From: Pseudomonas sp. PDM15
Lineage (GTDB): Bacteria; Pseudomonadota; Gammaproteobacteria; Pseudomonadales; Pseudomonadaceae
Assembly (NCBI RefSeq): GCF_014851565.1
Contig: NZ_JACVAA010000002.1
Coordinates: forward strand, 186,001-250,000
DNA: 64,000 bases
Direction: 5' to 3'
Both the position numbers and the translations under genes were made by a program. How positions within the stretch are numbered: the first letter of the stretch is position 1; every line of letters starts with the position of its first letter. Shown in pieces: positions 7,670 to 17,591 of the stretch. The notes under the pieces were generated by a model, which worked only from the letters and a program-made list of their open reading frames with translations, did no database searches and was not told the DNA's origin.

Positions 7670-8680
7670 ATGAACAGCTTCACCAATCCGCTCGCCCCTC
7701 TTTCCCAGCCGCTGTGCGACGCCCGCGGCCGTCTGGCCGAAGGTGCCGTCGGCTGGTCGCCGCGGCCGCGCGTGCACTGCGCCCTGCCCGGCAACCGTGG
7801 GCGGCGCAAGCGCTGGAACCACTGGTGCATCACCACACCGGACTGGATGCTGGCGCTGACCTTCGCCGACCTCGATTACCTGGGCTACGGCGCCGCCTAT
7901 TTCCTCGACCTGCACAGCGGCAAGTCCGCCAGCCACACCCAGCTACGCCCGTTCGGCCTGGGCTGCGACCTGCCCGACTCGCCGCTGGATAGCCACGAGT
8001 TCAGCCACAGCCACCTGCAGCTGCGCGCCGACGATCGCGGCAGTTCGATCCGCCTCACCGTGGTGGCGCCGGACATCGGCGGCCAGCCGCTGCAGGTCGC
8101 TCTGGACATCCAGCGCCCCCCGCACCTGGATTCGGTCAACCTGGTCTGCCCCATGGGCCGTCGCACCTTCCACGCCACCAGCCGCCAGCTCGGCCTGCCG
8201 GTCAGCGGCAACCTGCAGCTGGGTAGGCAGCAGTACCTGTGCACGCCGGGGCAGAGCTTCGCCTCATTGGATTTCGCCCGTGGCGTGTGGCCGTTGAACA
8301 GCCACTGGACCCGCGCCGCATTTGCCGCGCCCGGCGGCATCGCCGGCAACTTCGGTAGCGGCTGGTGCGACTATAGCGGCCTGTCGGAGAACGCCCTGTG
8401 GTTTGGCGGTGAGCTGCTGCACCTGGAAGAGCGCGTAGAAATCGCCCAAGGTTCGTCGAACTCGCTGGAGCCCTGGCGCCTGTCCAGTCCCAGCGGCCAG
8501 GTCGACCTGTGTTTCACCCCGCGTCAGCTGCACCAGGCATGCCCCAAGTTCGGCCCTTTCTATGCCGACACCCGCCAGTGGTTCGGCCGTTTCGACGGTC
8601 TGCTGCGTGGCCCACAGGGCGAAAAAGTGCCCGTCAGCAGCGCTTATGGCTGGCTGGGCGCGACCCACGCCCGCTGGTAA
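7670..8680 (+). CDS. DUF2804 family protein
   Basis: A 336-residue soluble protein of the DUF2804 family, found in many proteobacteria and of unknown biochemical role. Visible family traits are the early LCDARGRLAEGAVGWSPRP, the Trp-rich GRRKRWNHWCITTPDWMLALTFADLDYLGY, and the C-terminal WFGRFDGLL followed by an Ala/Tyr/Gly-Trp-Leu ending. The fold is probably mostly beta (a lipocalin- or barrel-like shape has been suggested for similar proteins; I cannot confirm it). There is no signal peptide or membrane helix. It stands alone between a MITE-like element and fumC, which follows 67 bases downstream on the same strand. Confidence 0.85.
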   Translation: MNSFTNPLAPLSQPLCDARGRLAEGAVGWSPRPRVHCALPGNRGRRKRWNHWCITTPDWMLALTFADLDYLGYGAAYFLDLHSGKSASHTQLRPFGLGCDLPDSPLDSHEFSHSHLQLRADDRGSSIRLTVVAPDIGGQPLQVALDIQRPPHLDSVNLVCPMGRRTFHATSRQLGLPVSGNLQLGRQQYLCTPGQSFASLDFARGVWPLNSHWTRAAFAAPGGIAGNFGSGWCDYSGLSENALWFGGELLHLEERVEIAQGSSNSLEPWRLSSPSGQVDLCFTPRQLHQACPKFGPFYADTRQWFGRFDGLLRGPQGEKVPVSSAYGWLGATHARW

Positions 8681-8747
8681 TCCCCGGTCAGGGAACCCGC
8701 CTCGGTAGCGGCGGCCTAAACTGCCGGAAACAATCCGGAGAGAGTTC

Positions 8748-10134
8748 ATGAGCCGCATCGAAACCGACAGCCTAGGCGCCATCGAAGTACCCGAGGACGC
8801 CTACTGGGGCGCCCAGACCCAACGCTCGCTGATCAACTTCGCCATCGGCGAGCAGCGCATGCCCCTGGCCGTGGTGCACGCCCTGGCGCTGATCAAGAAG
8901 GCCGCGGCGCGGGTCAACAACCGCATCGGCGAGCTGCCGCCGGAGGTCGCCCGCCTGATCGAACAGGCCGCCGACGAGATACTGGCCGGCCAGCACGACG
9001 CGCAGTTCCCCCTGGTGGTGTGGCAGACCGGCAGCGGCACGCAGAGCAACATGAACGTCAACGAGGTGATCGCCGGCCGCGCCAACGAGCTGGCCGGCCA
9101 GGGTCGCGGCGGCAAGAGCCCGGTGCACCCCAACGATCACGTCAACCGCGCGCAGAGCTCCAACGACAGCTTCCCCACCGCCATGCACATCGCCGCCGTG
9201 CAGGCCGTGCAGCAACAGCTGCTGCCGGCCATCGCCGAGCTGTCCGGCGCGCTGGCGGACCAATCGACCCGCCACATGCATCTGGTCAAGACCGGCCGCA
9301 CCCACCTGATGGACGCCACGCCGGTGACCTTCGGCCAGGAGCTGTCGGCCTTCGTCGCCCAGCTCGAATATGCAGACCGCGCCATTCGCGCCGCCCTGCC
9401 GGCGGTGTGCGAGCTGGCCCAGGGCGGCACAGCCGTGGGCACCGGGCTCAACGCGCCGAAGGGCTTCGCCGAGGCCATGGCCGCGGAACTGGCCGCGCTG
9501 GCCGGGCTGCCCTTCATCTCGGCGCCGAACAAGTTCGCTGCCCTGGCCGGCCACGAGCCGCTCACCGCGCTATCAGGTGCGCTGAAGACCCTGGCCGTGG
9601 CGCTGATGAAGATCGCCAACGACCTGCGCCTGCTCGGCTCCGGCCCGCGCGCCGGCTTCGCCGAGGTCAAGCTGCCGGCCAACGAGCCGGGCAGTTCGAT
9701 CATGCCCGGCAAGGTCAACCCGACCCAGTGCGAGGCGCTGTCCATGCTGGCCTGCCAGGTGCTGGGCAACGACGCCACCATCGCCTTCGCCGCGAGCCAG
9801 GGCCACCTGCAGCTCAACGTTTTCAAGCCGGTGATCATCCACAACCTGCTGCAGTCCACGCGCCTGCTGGCCGACGGTTGCCGCAACTTCGCACAGCACT
9901 GCGTGGCGGGAATGGAACCGGATGCCCGGCAGATGGCCGAGCACCTGGAGCGCGGCCTGATGCTGGTCACCGCGCTGAACCCGCACATCGGCTACGACAA
10001 GGCCGCGGAGATCGCCAAGAAGGCCTATGCCGAGGGTCTCAGCCTGCGCGAGGCGGCCCTGCAGCTGGGCCATCTGAGCAACGAAGAATTCGACGCCTGG
10101 GTGCGCCCGGAAAACATGCTGGAGTCCGGACAAC

Positions 10135-10142
<8 letters not shown>
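8748..10142 (+). CDS. fumC: Class II fumarate hydratase
   Basis: A 464-residue fumarase C converting fumarate to L-malate in the citric acid cycle; iron-independent and so useful under oxidative or iron-limited conditions. The superfamily signature [15 protein letters not shown] is intact, as are [14 protein letters not shown], the [21 protein letters not shown] active-site region and [12 protein letters not shown]. The ATG is preceded by GGAGAGAG. Length is standard. The gene overlaps the following reductase gene by eight bases. Pseudomonas often has a second fumC next to sodA and iron-regulated genes; this copy lacks that context and looks like the fumC2-type locus. Confidence 0.97.
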
Positions 10143-10755
<613 letters not shown>

Positions 10756-10764
10756 CGTCGGCGT

Positions 10765-11724
10765 TTACCTGAGGGCCAGGCGCGCGCGCCGCGCACGCCA
10801 GCCGGTCAGCAGCGACGGGCCCAGCGCGGTCAGCGCCGAGCCCAGTACCACCCGCAGCGCACCACCGTAGCCGAGCAGATTGATCTGCTCCGGCTGCACG
10901 TGGTCCGGCCACCAGACGGCGGCCAGCGCGACGGCGACGAAGGTCACCAGCGGGGTGATCGACAGGGTCGCGCTGACCCGTGACGCCTCCCAGTGCGCCA
11001 GGGCCTCGGCGAAGGCGCCATAGGCCACCAGGGTGTTCAGGCAACAGGCCAGCAGCAGCCAGAACTGTAGCGGGCTGAGCTGCAGCACCTGCAGTGGATG
11101 GGCCCAGGGCGACAGCAACAGCGCGCAGGCCAGGTAGATCACCATCATGATCTGCGGCGAGCTCCACTGGGTCAGCAGCTGCTTCTGCGCCAGGCCGTAG
11201 AACACCCAGAGAAAGGCTGCCAGCAGGATAACCAGCACCCCGGTGGTGTAGGCAGTCAGTGAGGTCAGCAGCTCTTCCAGGCGCTGGTTGAAGAACAGGC
11301 CGAAGCCCAGCAGCAGGATGGCCATGCCGATGCCCTGGCCAATACTAAAGGACTCGCGGAACACAAGCAGGCTGGCCACCAGGAACAGGATCGGCGCCAT
11401 CTGAATCACCAACTGGGTGGTGCCGGGGCTGAGCATGTTGAGGCCGATCAGGTACAGCACGTAGTTGCTGGTCAGCCCGGCGATGGCCAGCGCCAGCAGG
11501 CCCTGACCACGGCGGCCCAGCGGGGCGAAACGCGGCAGGCGGCGGGTGGCGCCCAGCCAGATCAGCAACAGCAGGCCGGAGACCAGCAGGCGATACCAGG
11601 TGACGGTGACCGGGTCCATCACCTGCAGCACTTCCTTGAGCTTGATCGGCAGGATGCCCCAGAGCACGGCGGTGGTCAGGGCGAGCAGCAGGCCGAACAG
11701 CCAGCGGCCGGAGGAAACGTGCAT
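10765..11724 (-). CDS. DMT-superfamily EamA-type transporter
   Basis: A 319-residue inner-membrane protein with about ten hydrophobic helices arranged as two EamA repeats of five (roughly 10-150 and 165-305). Typical features are the early ALTTAVLWGILPIKLKEVL and the repeat-2 AAFLWVFYGLAQKQLL. Members export or import amino acids, nucleosides or other metabolites; the substrate cannot be read from the sequence. Single gene, convergent with the flavin reductase gene, with about 210 bases separating it from the divergent small gene upstream. Confidence 0.9.
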   Translation of the reverse strand: MHVSSGRWLFGLLLALTTAVLWGILPIKLKEVLQVMDPVTVTWYRLLVSGLLLLIWLGATRRLPRFAPLGRRGQGLLALAIAGLTSNYVLYLIGLNMLSPGTTQLVIQMAPILFLVASLLVFRESFSIGQGIGMAILLLGFGLFFNQRLEELLTSLTAYTTGVLVILLAAFLWVFYGLAQKQLLTQWSSPQIMMVIYLACALLLSPWAHPLQVLQLSPLQFWLLLACCLNTLVAYGAFAEALAHWEASRVSATLSITPLVTFVAVALAAVWWPDHVQPEQINLLGYGGALRVVLGSALTALGPSLLTGWRARRARLALR

Positions 11725-11934
11725 GACAGCCTCGACAGCGCAACAGCGAAATAGCCCACCATTCTAGGCCGTGGCCCGCAGCTGCGTCAGCCACAGTTGA
11801 CCAATCGGACAGTATGCAACTGTGCTGCGCATGCCCCAATATGGCTAAAAAATGACCACTTGTCGCGCGCCCCGTCTCGCCTGAGGCCAGCCACTACACT
11901 CACAACAGTGCACGCTGCTGCAGGAGGCTTCGCC

Positions 11935-12144
11935 ATGTTCGGTCAACGCCATATCGACCCCACGCCCGGCACCCATTACCGGAGCGAGAGGGTCAGCGCG
12001 GTCAACGGTCAGTACTTCTTCTCCACCCGCGAAGGCACCCTCGAAGGCCCGTACTTCACACGCGTCGATGCCGAGCGGGAAATCGCCCTCTACATCCGCC
12101 GCATGCGCCAGGCCAACGACATCATCGAGAGTCGCGCCTTCTAG
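11935..12144 (+). CDS. Small conserved protein (DUF6316-like)
   Basis: A 69-residue soluble protein: MFGQRHIDPTPGTHYRSER followed by NGQYFFSTREGTLEGPYFTRVDAEREIALYIRRM. The YFFSTREG...GPYF pattern matches the small Pseudomonas family I know as DUF6316; function unknown. The start at ATG 11935 has a textbook AGGAGG seven to eight bases upstream. The upstream frame is open but has no RBS. The stop codon abuts the stop of the convergent polyphosphate phosphotransferase gene with no spacer. Confidence 0.8.
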   Translation: MFGQRHIDPTPGTHYRSERVSAVNGQYFFSTREGTLEGPYFTRVDAEREIALYIRRMRQANDIIESRAF

Positions 12145-13632
12145 TCAGTCCTCGGCGAAGGCCCGCTCCAGGGCCTCGTTGATCGTGCGCAGCACTTTCA
12201 CCCGGGCGAAGCGCTTGTCGTTGGCCTCTACCAGCGTCCAGGGCGCAATCGAGGTGCTGGTGCGGTCGACCATGTCACCCACCGCATCGCGGTAATCGCC
12301 CCACTTGTCGCGGTTGCGCCAGTCTTCCTCGGTGATCTTGAAGCGCTTGAAGGCGATCTCCTCGCGCTCCTGGAAGCGCTTGAACTGCTCGTCCTGGTCG
12401 ATGGCCAGCCAGAACTTCACCAGCACCACGCCGGCATTGCTCAGTTGTTCCTCGAAGTCGTTGATCTCACCGTAGGCGCGCAGCCAGTCGGTCGGCTCGC
12501 AGAAGCCCTCCACCCGCTCGACCAGCACCCGGCCGTACCAGGAACGGTCGAACACGGTGAACTTGCCGCGCGCCGGAATATGCCGCCAGAAGCGCCACAG
12601 GTAGGGCTGGGCGCGTTCCTCTTCTGTGGGCGCGGCGATCGGCACGATGCGGTACTGGCGCGGGTCCAGCGCCGCCGCCACCCGGCGGATTGCGCCGCCC
12701 TTGCCGGCCGCGTCGTTGCCCTCGAACACCGCCACCAGTGCATGCCGGCGCATGCGCTTGTCGCGCATCAGCATGGCCAGGCGCGCCTGCTCGACGGCGA
12801 GGATGTCCTTGTACTCCTCCTTCTCCAGGCTCTGCGACAGGTCCAGGCAGTCCAGCAGGCCACGGTTGTCCAGGCTGGCGATCAGCGGTGCCACATGCGG
12901 CAGTGCGGTGCGCGGGCCGGTGTTCTTCAGGGCGGCCTGCAGGCCGTCGAGCAGGATGCGCCCCACCGTCAGGCTGCGGTAGCACTCGTCGCTGCCCTCC
13001 ACCACGTACCAGGGCGCGAAGTCGCGGCTGCTGCGGCGCAGTACCCGCTCGCCGTGGCGCACGAACTTGTCGTAGGTCTTCGACTGCTGCCAGTCCAGCG
13101 GGCTGATGCGCCAGGCGCGTTGCGGGTCGTCCTGCAGCTCCTTGAGGCGCGTCTTCATGCGTTTCTTGGACAGGTGGAACCAGAACTTGAAGATCAGCGC
13201 CCCCTCGTTGCAGAGCATCTGCTCCAGGGCCAGGGCACTGTCGATGGCCTGGTCCAGCACCGCATCCTTGAAGTGACCGTGGACCCTGCCCTGCAGCATC
13301 TGGCTATACCAGTTGCCGAAGAAGATGCCGATCCTCCCCTTGGGTGGTAGCTGGCGCCAGAAACGCCAGGCCGGCGGGCGCGCCAGCTCTTCGTCGGTCT
13401 GCACGTCGAAGGTGCTGACCTGGATCAGCCGCGGGTCCATCCACTCGTTGAGCAGCTTGACCGTCTCGCCCTTGCCGGCGCCCTCGATGCCGTTGATCAG
13501 GATGATCACCGGGAAACGCCCCTGCTGCTTCAGCTCGAACTGCGCCTCCAGCAGCGCCTCGCGCAGCGCCGGCACCTCCTTGTCGAAGGTCTCTTCGTCG
13601 ATCGCATGTCCCAATTCGGCGGACTCGAACAT
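12145..13632 (-). CDS. pap: Polyphosphate:AMP phosphotransferase (class II PPK2)
   Basis: A 495-residue protein with two tandem PPK2 domains, the arrangement of polyphosphate:AMP phosphotransferase, which uses polyP to phosphorylate AMP to ADP. The first domain has GIEGAGKGE near residue 50 and the second has FEGNDAAGKGG near residue 300; lid-type motifs PAWRFWRQLPPKGRIG and PYLWRFWRHIPARGKFTVFDRSWYGR are visible in each half. In class II enzymes the C-terminal domain is catalytic. I prefer ATG 13632 to ATG 13638 because GGGAG lies six bases before the former. The gene is monocistronic and resembles PA3455 of P. aeruginosa in type and neighbourhood. Confidence 0.92.
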   Translation of the reverse strand: MFESAELGHAIDEETFDKEVPALREALLEAQFELKQQGRFPVIILINGIEGAGKGETVKLLNEWMDPRLIQVSTFDVQTDEELARPPAWRFWRQLPPKGRIGIFFGNWYSQMLQGRVHGHFKDAVLDQAIDSALALEQMLCNEGALIFKFWFHLSKKRMKTRLKELQDDPQRAWRISPLDWQQSKTYDKFVRHGERVLRRSSRDFAPWYVVEGSDECYRSLTVGRILLDGLQAALKNTGPRTALPHVAPLIASLDNRGLLDCLDLSQSLEKEEYKDILAVEQARLAMLMRDKRMRRHALVAVFEGNDAAGKGGAIRRVAAALDPRQYRIVPIAAPTEEERAQPYLWRFWRHIPARGKFTVFDRSWYGRVLVERVEGFCEPTDWLRAYGEINDFEEQLSNAGVVLVKFWLAIDQDEQFKRFQEREEIAFKRFKITEEDWRNRDKWGDYRDAVGDMVDRTSTSIAPWTLVEANDKRFARVKVLRTINEALERAFAED

Positions 13633-13727
13633 ATCCATCTCCCTGCCAAGAATCCGCTCAGCCTAGCGGATTCCCAGCGCCCCCGGCCATGTCGTTACAA
13701 TGCGCCACCTTGCATACGGATGCGCGC

Positions 13728-15671
13728 ATGACCGATTTCCATCACGCCCAGCTCGACTGGGACGACCAGGGCCAGCCCCGCTCGCGCCAGTTCGACGATA
13801 TCTACTTCGCCAGCCAGGACGGGCTCGGCGAGACCCACCACGTGTTCATCGAAGGCACCGACCTGGCGGCCCGCTGCGCCGCCCTGCCCGCCGGCGGACG
13901 CCTGGTGATCGGCGAGACTGGATTCGGCACCGGCACCAACTTCCTCTGCGCCTGGCGCCAGTTCGAGCGCAGCGCGCCGCCTGATGCCCAGCTGCACTTC
14001 GTCAGCGTCGAGAAATACCCGCTGGCCGCCGCCGACCTGCACCGCGCCCTGGCCCTGTGGCCGGAACTGGCGCCCTGGTCCGCGCCGCTGCTAGAGCAGT
14101 ACCTGGCCATCCACCCCGGCTTCCAGCGCCTGGTGCTGGGCGGCGGCCGTGTGATCCTCACCCTGCTGGTCGGCGATGCGCTGCAGATGCTGCCGCAGCT
14201 GGATGCGCGCATCGATGTGTGGTTCCTCGACGGTTTCGCCCCGGCCAAGAATCCGGAGATGTGGACGCCGCCGCTGTTCCAGCAACTGGCGCGGCTGTCC
14301 GCCCCCGGCGCCAGCCTGGCTACCTTCACCAGCACCGGCTATGTGCGCCGCGCACTGAACGAGGCCGGCTTCGTCATGCGCCGCACACCGGGTTACGGCA
14401 AGAAATGGGAGATCCTGCGCGGCCAGTTCGAGGGCGCCCCGGCGCCGGCGGAAAAGCCCTGGTACGCGCGACCAGCACAGCAGGAGCGGCGCCAGGCCCT
14501 GGTGATCGGCGCCGGCCTGGCCGGTTGCGCCACGGCCGCCAGCCTGGCCAGCAGGGGCTGGCAGGTCACCCTACTGGAACGCCACGACTCGGTGGCCCGC
14601 GAGGCCTCGGGCAATCCCCAGGGCGTGCTCTACCTCAAGCTCTCCTCCCATGGCACCGCGCTGTCGCAACTGGTACTGGCCGGATTCGGCCATACCCGGC
14701 GCCTGCTGCAACGCCTGCAGCCCGGCGACTGGGCGGCCTGCGGCGTGCTGCAGCTGGCCTTCGACGCCAAGGAAGCCGAGCGCCAGGCCAAACTGGCCGG
14801 GGCCTTCCCCGCCGATCTGCTGCGTAACCTGGATCGCCAGCAGGCCGAGGCCATCGCCGGGGTCGAGCTGCCGGCGGGCGGCCTGTTCTATCCCGAGGCC
14901 GGCTGGGTGCATCCACCCGCCCTGTGCCAGTTGCTGGCCGACCATCCGAGCATCCGCCTGCTGCCGCATAGCGAAGCCCTCGACCTGCGCCGCCTCGACG
15001 GCAGCTGGCAGGCCATGGCCGGCGAGCGCCTGCTGGCCGAGGCACCGGTGGCGGTACTGGCCGGCGCCGCCGAAGTGCAGCGCTTCGCCGAGTTGCCGCT
15101 CAAGCGCATCCGCGGGCAGATCAGCCGCCTGCCGCAAACCGAGGCCAGCGCCGCGCTGGGCTGCGTGCTGTGCGCAGAGGGTTACGTGGCGCCACCGCGC
15201 GCCGGCGAGCACACCCTCGGCGCCAGCTTCGACTTCCACGCCGAGGACCTGGCGCCGACTGCTGCCGAGCACGCCGGCAACCTTGATCTGCTGCGGGAAA
15301 TATCTACCGACCTGGCCGCACGCCTGGGTGCGGAACATCTCGACCCCGCGCAACTGGCAGGCCGCGCCGCGTTCCGCTGCACCAGCCCGGACTACCTGCC
15401 GATAGTCGGACCACTGGCCGATCCGGCCGCCTTCGCCGAGGCCTACGCGGTGCTCGGCAAGGACGCGCGCCAGGTGCCGGATGCGCCCTGCCCCTGGCTG
15501 GACGGTCTGTACGTCAACAGTGGCCACGGTTCGCGCGGGCTGATCAGCGCGCCGCTGTGCGGCGAACTGCTGGCCGCCTGGCTCAGCGACGAGCCGCTGC
15601 CACTGCCGCGCGCGGTCGCCGAGGCCTGCCATCCCAACCGTTTCATGCTGCGCCGACTGATCCGCGGCTAG
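13728..15671 (+). CDS. mnmC: Bifunctional tRNA mnm5s2U biosynthesis protein MnmC
   Basis: This enzyme completes mnm5s2U34 of tRNA: the C-terminal FAD oxidase removes carboxymethyl from cmnm5s2U and the N-terminal methyltransferase adds the methyl from SAM. The methyltransferase (about 1-235) has the SAM loop GETGFGTGTNFL and the WFLDGFAPAKNPEMW segment. The oxidase (about 255-645) starts with the dinucleotide motif VIGAGLAGCATAASLASRGW. Length (647) is normal. I start it at ATG 13728 (MTDFHHAQLDWD, the usual N terminus). TTACAAT, a plausible -10, lies about 30 bases before that ATG. Confidence 0.95.
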   Translation: MTDFHHAQLDWDDQGQPRSRQFDDIYFASQDGLGETHHVFIEGTDLAARCAALPAGGRLVIGETGFGTGTNFLCAWRQFERSAPPDAQLHFVSVEKYPLAAADLHRALALWPELAPWSAPLLEQYLAIHPGFQRLVLGGGRVILTLLVGDALQMLPQLDARIDVWFLDGFAPAKNPEMWTPPLFQQLARLSAPGASLATFTSTGYVRRALNEAGFVMRRTPGYGKKWEILRGQFEGAPAPAEKPWYARPAQQERRQALVIGAGLAGCATAASLASRGWQVTLLERHDSVAREASGNPQGVLYLKLSSHGTALSQLVLAGFGHTRRLLQRLQPGDWAACGVLQLAFDAKEAERQAKLAGAFPADLLRNLDRQQAEAIAGVELPAGGLFYPEAGWVHPPALCQLLADHPSIRLLPHSEALDLRRLDGSWQAMAGERLLAEAPVAVLAGAAEVQRFAELPLKRIRGQISRLPQTEASAALGCVLCAEGYVAPPRAGEHTLGASFDFHAEDLAPTAAEHAGNLDLLREISTDLAARLGAEHLDPAQLAGRAAFRCTSPDYLPIVGPLADPAAFAEAYAVLGKDARQVPDAPCPWLDGLYVNSGHGSRGLISAPLCGELLAAWLSDEPLPLPRAVAEACHPNRFMLRRLIRG

Positions 15672-15750
15672 GCCGCCAGGCCGTGATGGCATTGGCCTGC
15701 ATATAACCAAATGGACTAGACCTTTCCGGGAATACGCCTGTCGGAAGCTG

Positions 15751-15773
15751 TGCCCCTGCCCTTGGCAGGGGCA
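15751..15773. promoter_or_regulatory. Perfect 10-bp hairpin in the NAGGN operon leader
   Basis: TGCCCCTGCC at 15751-15760 and GGCAGGGGCA at 15764-15773 form a perfect stem with a three-base loop, 28 bases before the asnO-type start codon and just ahead of its Shine-Dalgarno (TAAGGA). There is no U-tract, so it is not a classical terminator for mnmC. It may stabilise the leader mRNA or affect translation initiation of the osmolyte operon; this is inference from position only. Confidence 0.4.
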
Positions 15774-15801
15774 TCCCCAACGGCAAAACCGGTAAGGAAT
15801 C

Positions 15802-17571
15802 ATGTGCGGAATAGCTGGAGAATTACGTTTCGATCACCAACCGGCCGACCTGGCCGCCCTAGCCCGAATTACCCACCATCTGGCCCCACGCGGCCCCGAT
15901 GCCTGCGGCTTCCATAGCAGCGGCTCACTGGGCTTGGGCCACCGCCGCCTGAAGGTCATGGACCTGGCACCGGCCTCCGGCCAGCCGATGGTCGACCAGC
16001 AGCTCGGCCTGGCCATGGTGTTCAACGGCGCCATCTACAACTACCCGGAACTGCGCGACGAACTGCGCGCCCTGGGCTACCAGTTCCACTCCGAAGGCGA
16101 CACCGAGGTACTGCTCAAGGGCTATCACGCCTGGGGCGAAGACGTGCTGCCGAAACTCAACGGCATGTTCGCCTTCGCCATCTGGGAGCGCGACACCGAG
16201 CGCCTGTTCCTCGCCCGCGACCGCCTCGGCGTCAAGCCGCTGTACCTCAGCGACGACGGTACTCGCCTGCGCTTCGCCTCCACTCTGCCGGCCCTGCTGC
16301 AGGGCCGCGACCTCGACTCGTCATTGGACCCCGTCGCGCTCGACCATTACCTCAACTTCCACGCCGTGGTGCCGGCACCGCGCACCCTGCTGGCCGGCGT
16401 GCAGAAGCTGCCACCGGCCACCTGGCTGCGCATCGAGCGCGACGGCCGGCGCGTCGAACGCCGCTGGTGGCAGCTGGACTTCGGCCCGCGTGCCGACGAG
16501 ACCGGCCTGCAGCTGGAGGACTGGAGCGAACGGGTGCTGGATGGTTTGCGCCAGGCCGTGCAGGTGCGCCAGCGCGCGGCGCTGGATGTCGGTGTGCTGC
16601 TTTCCGGCGGGCTCGATTCCAGCCTGCTGGTCGGCCTGCTGCACGAGGCCGGCGTGGCCAACCTGGCGACCTTTTCCATCGGCTTCGAGGATGCCGGCGG
16701 CGAGCGCGGCGACGAGTTCTTCTACTCGGACCTGATCGCCCGCCACTACGGCACCCGCCACCAGCAGCTGCGCATCGCCGAGGCGGAAATCCTCGATGAG
16801 CTGCCGGCGGCCTTCCGCGCCATGAGCGAGCCGATGGTCAGCCACGACTGCATCGCCTTCTACCTGCTAGGCCGTGAAGTGGCCAGGCACTGCACCGTGG
16901 TGCAGTGCGGCCAGGGCGCCGACGAACTGTTCGCTGGCTACCACTGGTACCCGCAGGTGGATGGCGCCGGGGACCCGCAAGCCGCTTACCGCGCCGCCTT
17001 CTTCGACCGCTCCCGCGAGGAGACCCTGGCCACCCTGCGCCCGCAATGGCACGGTCCGGACTGGGCCGGCGAATTCCTCCGCGAACACTTCGCCATGCCC
17101 GGCGCCGACGCGGCGGTGGACAAGGCCCTGCGCCTGGACAGCACGGTGATGCTGGTCGACGACCCGGTGAAACGGGTCGACAACATGACCATGGCCTGGG
17201 GCCTGGAGGCCCGCACACCGTTCCTCGACTACCGCCTGGTGGAGCTGTCCGCACGCATTCCGGCGCGCTTCAAGCTGCCAGACGGCGGCAAATACGTGCT
17301 CAAGGAAGCCGGGCGCAAGGTCATCCCGCATGCGGTGATCGACCGGCCCAAGGGCTACTTCCCGGTGCCCGGTCTCAAGCACCTGCAGGGCGCGACCCTG
17401 GACTGGGTGCAGGAGCTGCTGCTCGATCCCAGCCAGGACCGTGGCCTGTTCGAACCGGCCGTGCTCGACCGCCTGCTCAGCGAGCCGGATGGCCAACTCA
17501 CCCCCCTAGGCGGCTCCAAGCTCTGGCAGCTGGCCGCACTCAATCTGTGGCTCAGTGAACAGGGCCTGTGA
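15802..17571 (+). CDS. asnO: N-acetylglutaminylglutamine amidotransferase (asparagine synthase family)
   Basis: A 589-residue class II glutamine amidotransferase. It starts MCGIAGELRF, so Cys2 is the nucleophile of the glutaminase domain (1-about 210); the synthase domain follows, with the pyrophosphate loop LLSGGLDSSLLVGLL near residue 270 and GQGADELFAGYHWY. In Pseudomonas and Sinorhizobium this AsnB paralogue amidates the C terminus of N-acetylglutaminylglutamine to give NAGGN, a compatible solute made under osmotic stress. Assignment to NAGGN rather than asparagine rests on the next two genes: the GNAT/ATP-grasp synthetase 20 bases downstream and an M42 peptidase. The order matches PA3459-PA3461 as I remember it. 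Confidence 0.92.
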   Translation: MCGIAGELRFDHQPADLAALARITHHLAPRGPDACGFHSSGSLGLGHRRLKVMDLAPASGQPMVDQQLGLAMVFNGAIYNYPELRDELRALGYQFHSEGDTEVLLKGYHAWGEDVLPKLNGMFAFAIWERDTERLFLARDRLGVKPLYLSDDGTRLRFASTLPALLQGRDLDSSLDPVALDHYLNFHAVVPAPRTLLAGVQKLPPATWLRIERDGRRVERRWWQLDFGPRADETGLQLEDWSERVLDGLRQAVQVRQRAALDVGVLLSGGLDSSLLVGLLHEAGVANLATFSIGFEDAGGERGDEFFYSDLIARHYGTRHQQLRIAEAEILDELPAAFRAMSEPMVSHDCIAFYLLGREVARHCTVVQCGQGADELFAGYHWYPQVDGAGDPQAAYRAAFFDRSREETLATLRPQWHGPDWAGEFLREHFAMPGADAAVDKALRLDSTVMLVDDPVKRVDNMTMAWGLEARTPFLDYRLVELSARIPARFKLPDGGKYVLKEAGRKVIPHAVIDRPKGYFPVPGLKHLQGATLDWVQELLLDPSQDRGLFEPAVLDRLLSEPDGQLTPLGGSKLWQLAALNLWLSEQGL

Positions 17572-17591
17572 ACGACACAAGGAGCTTCACC

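Noticed and set aside
6914..7936. 340-codon extension of the DUF2059 frame upstream of 7411
   Set aside because: The extension crosses a MITE-like element and the opposite DUF2804 gene, while the signal peptide at 7411 defines the true start.
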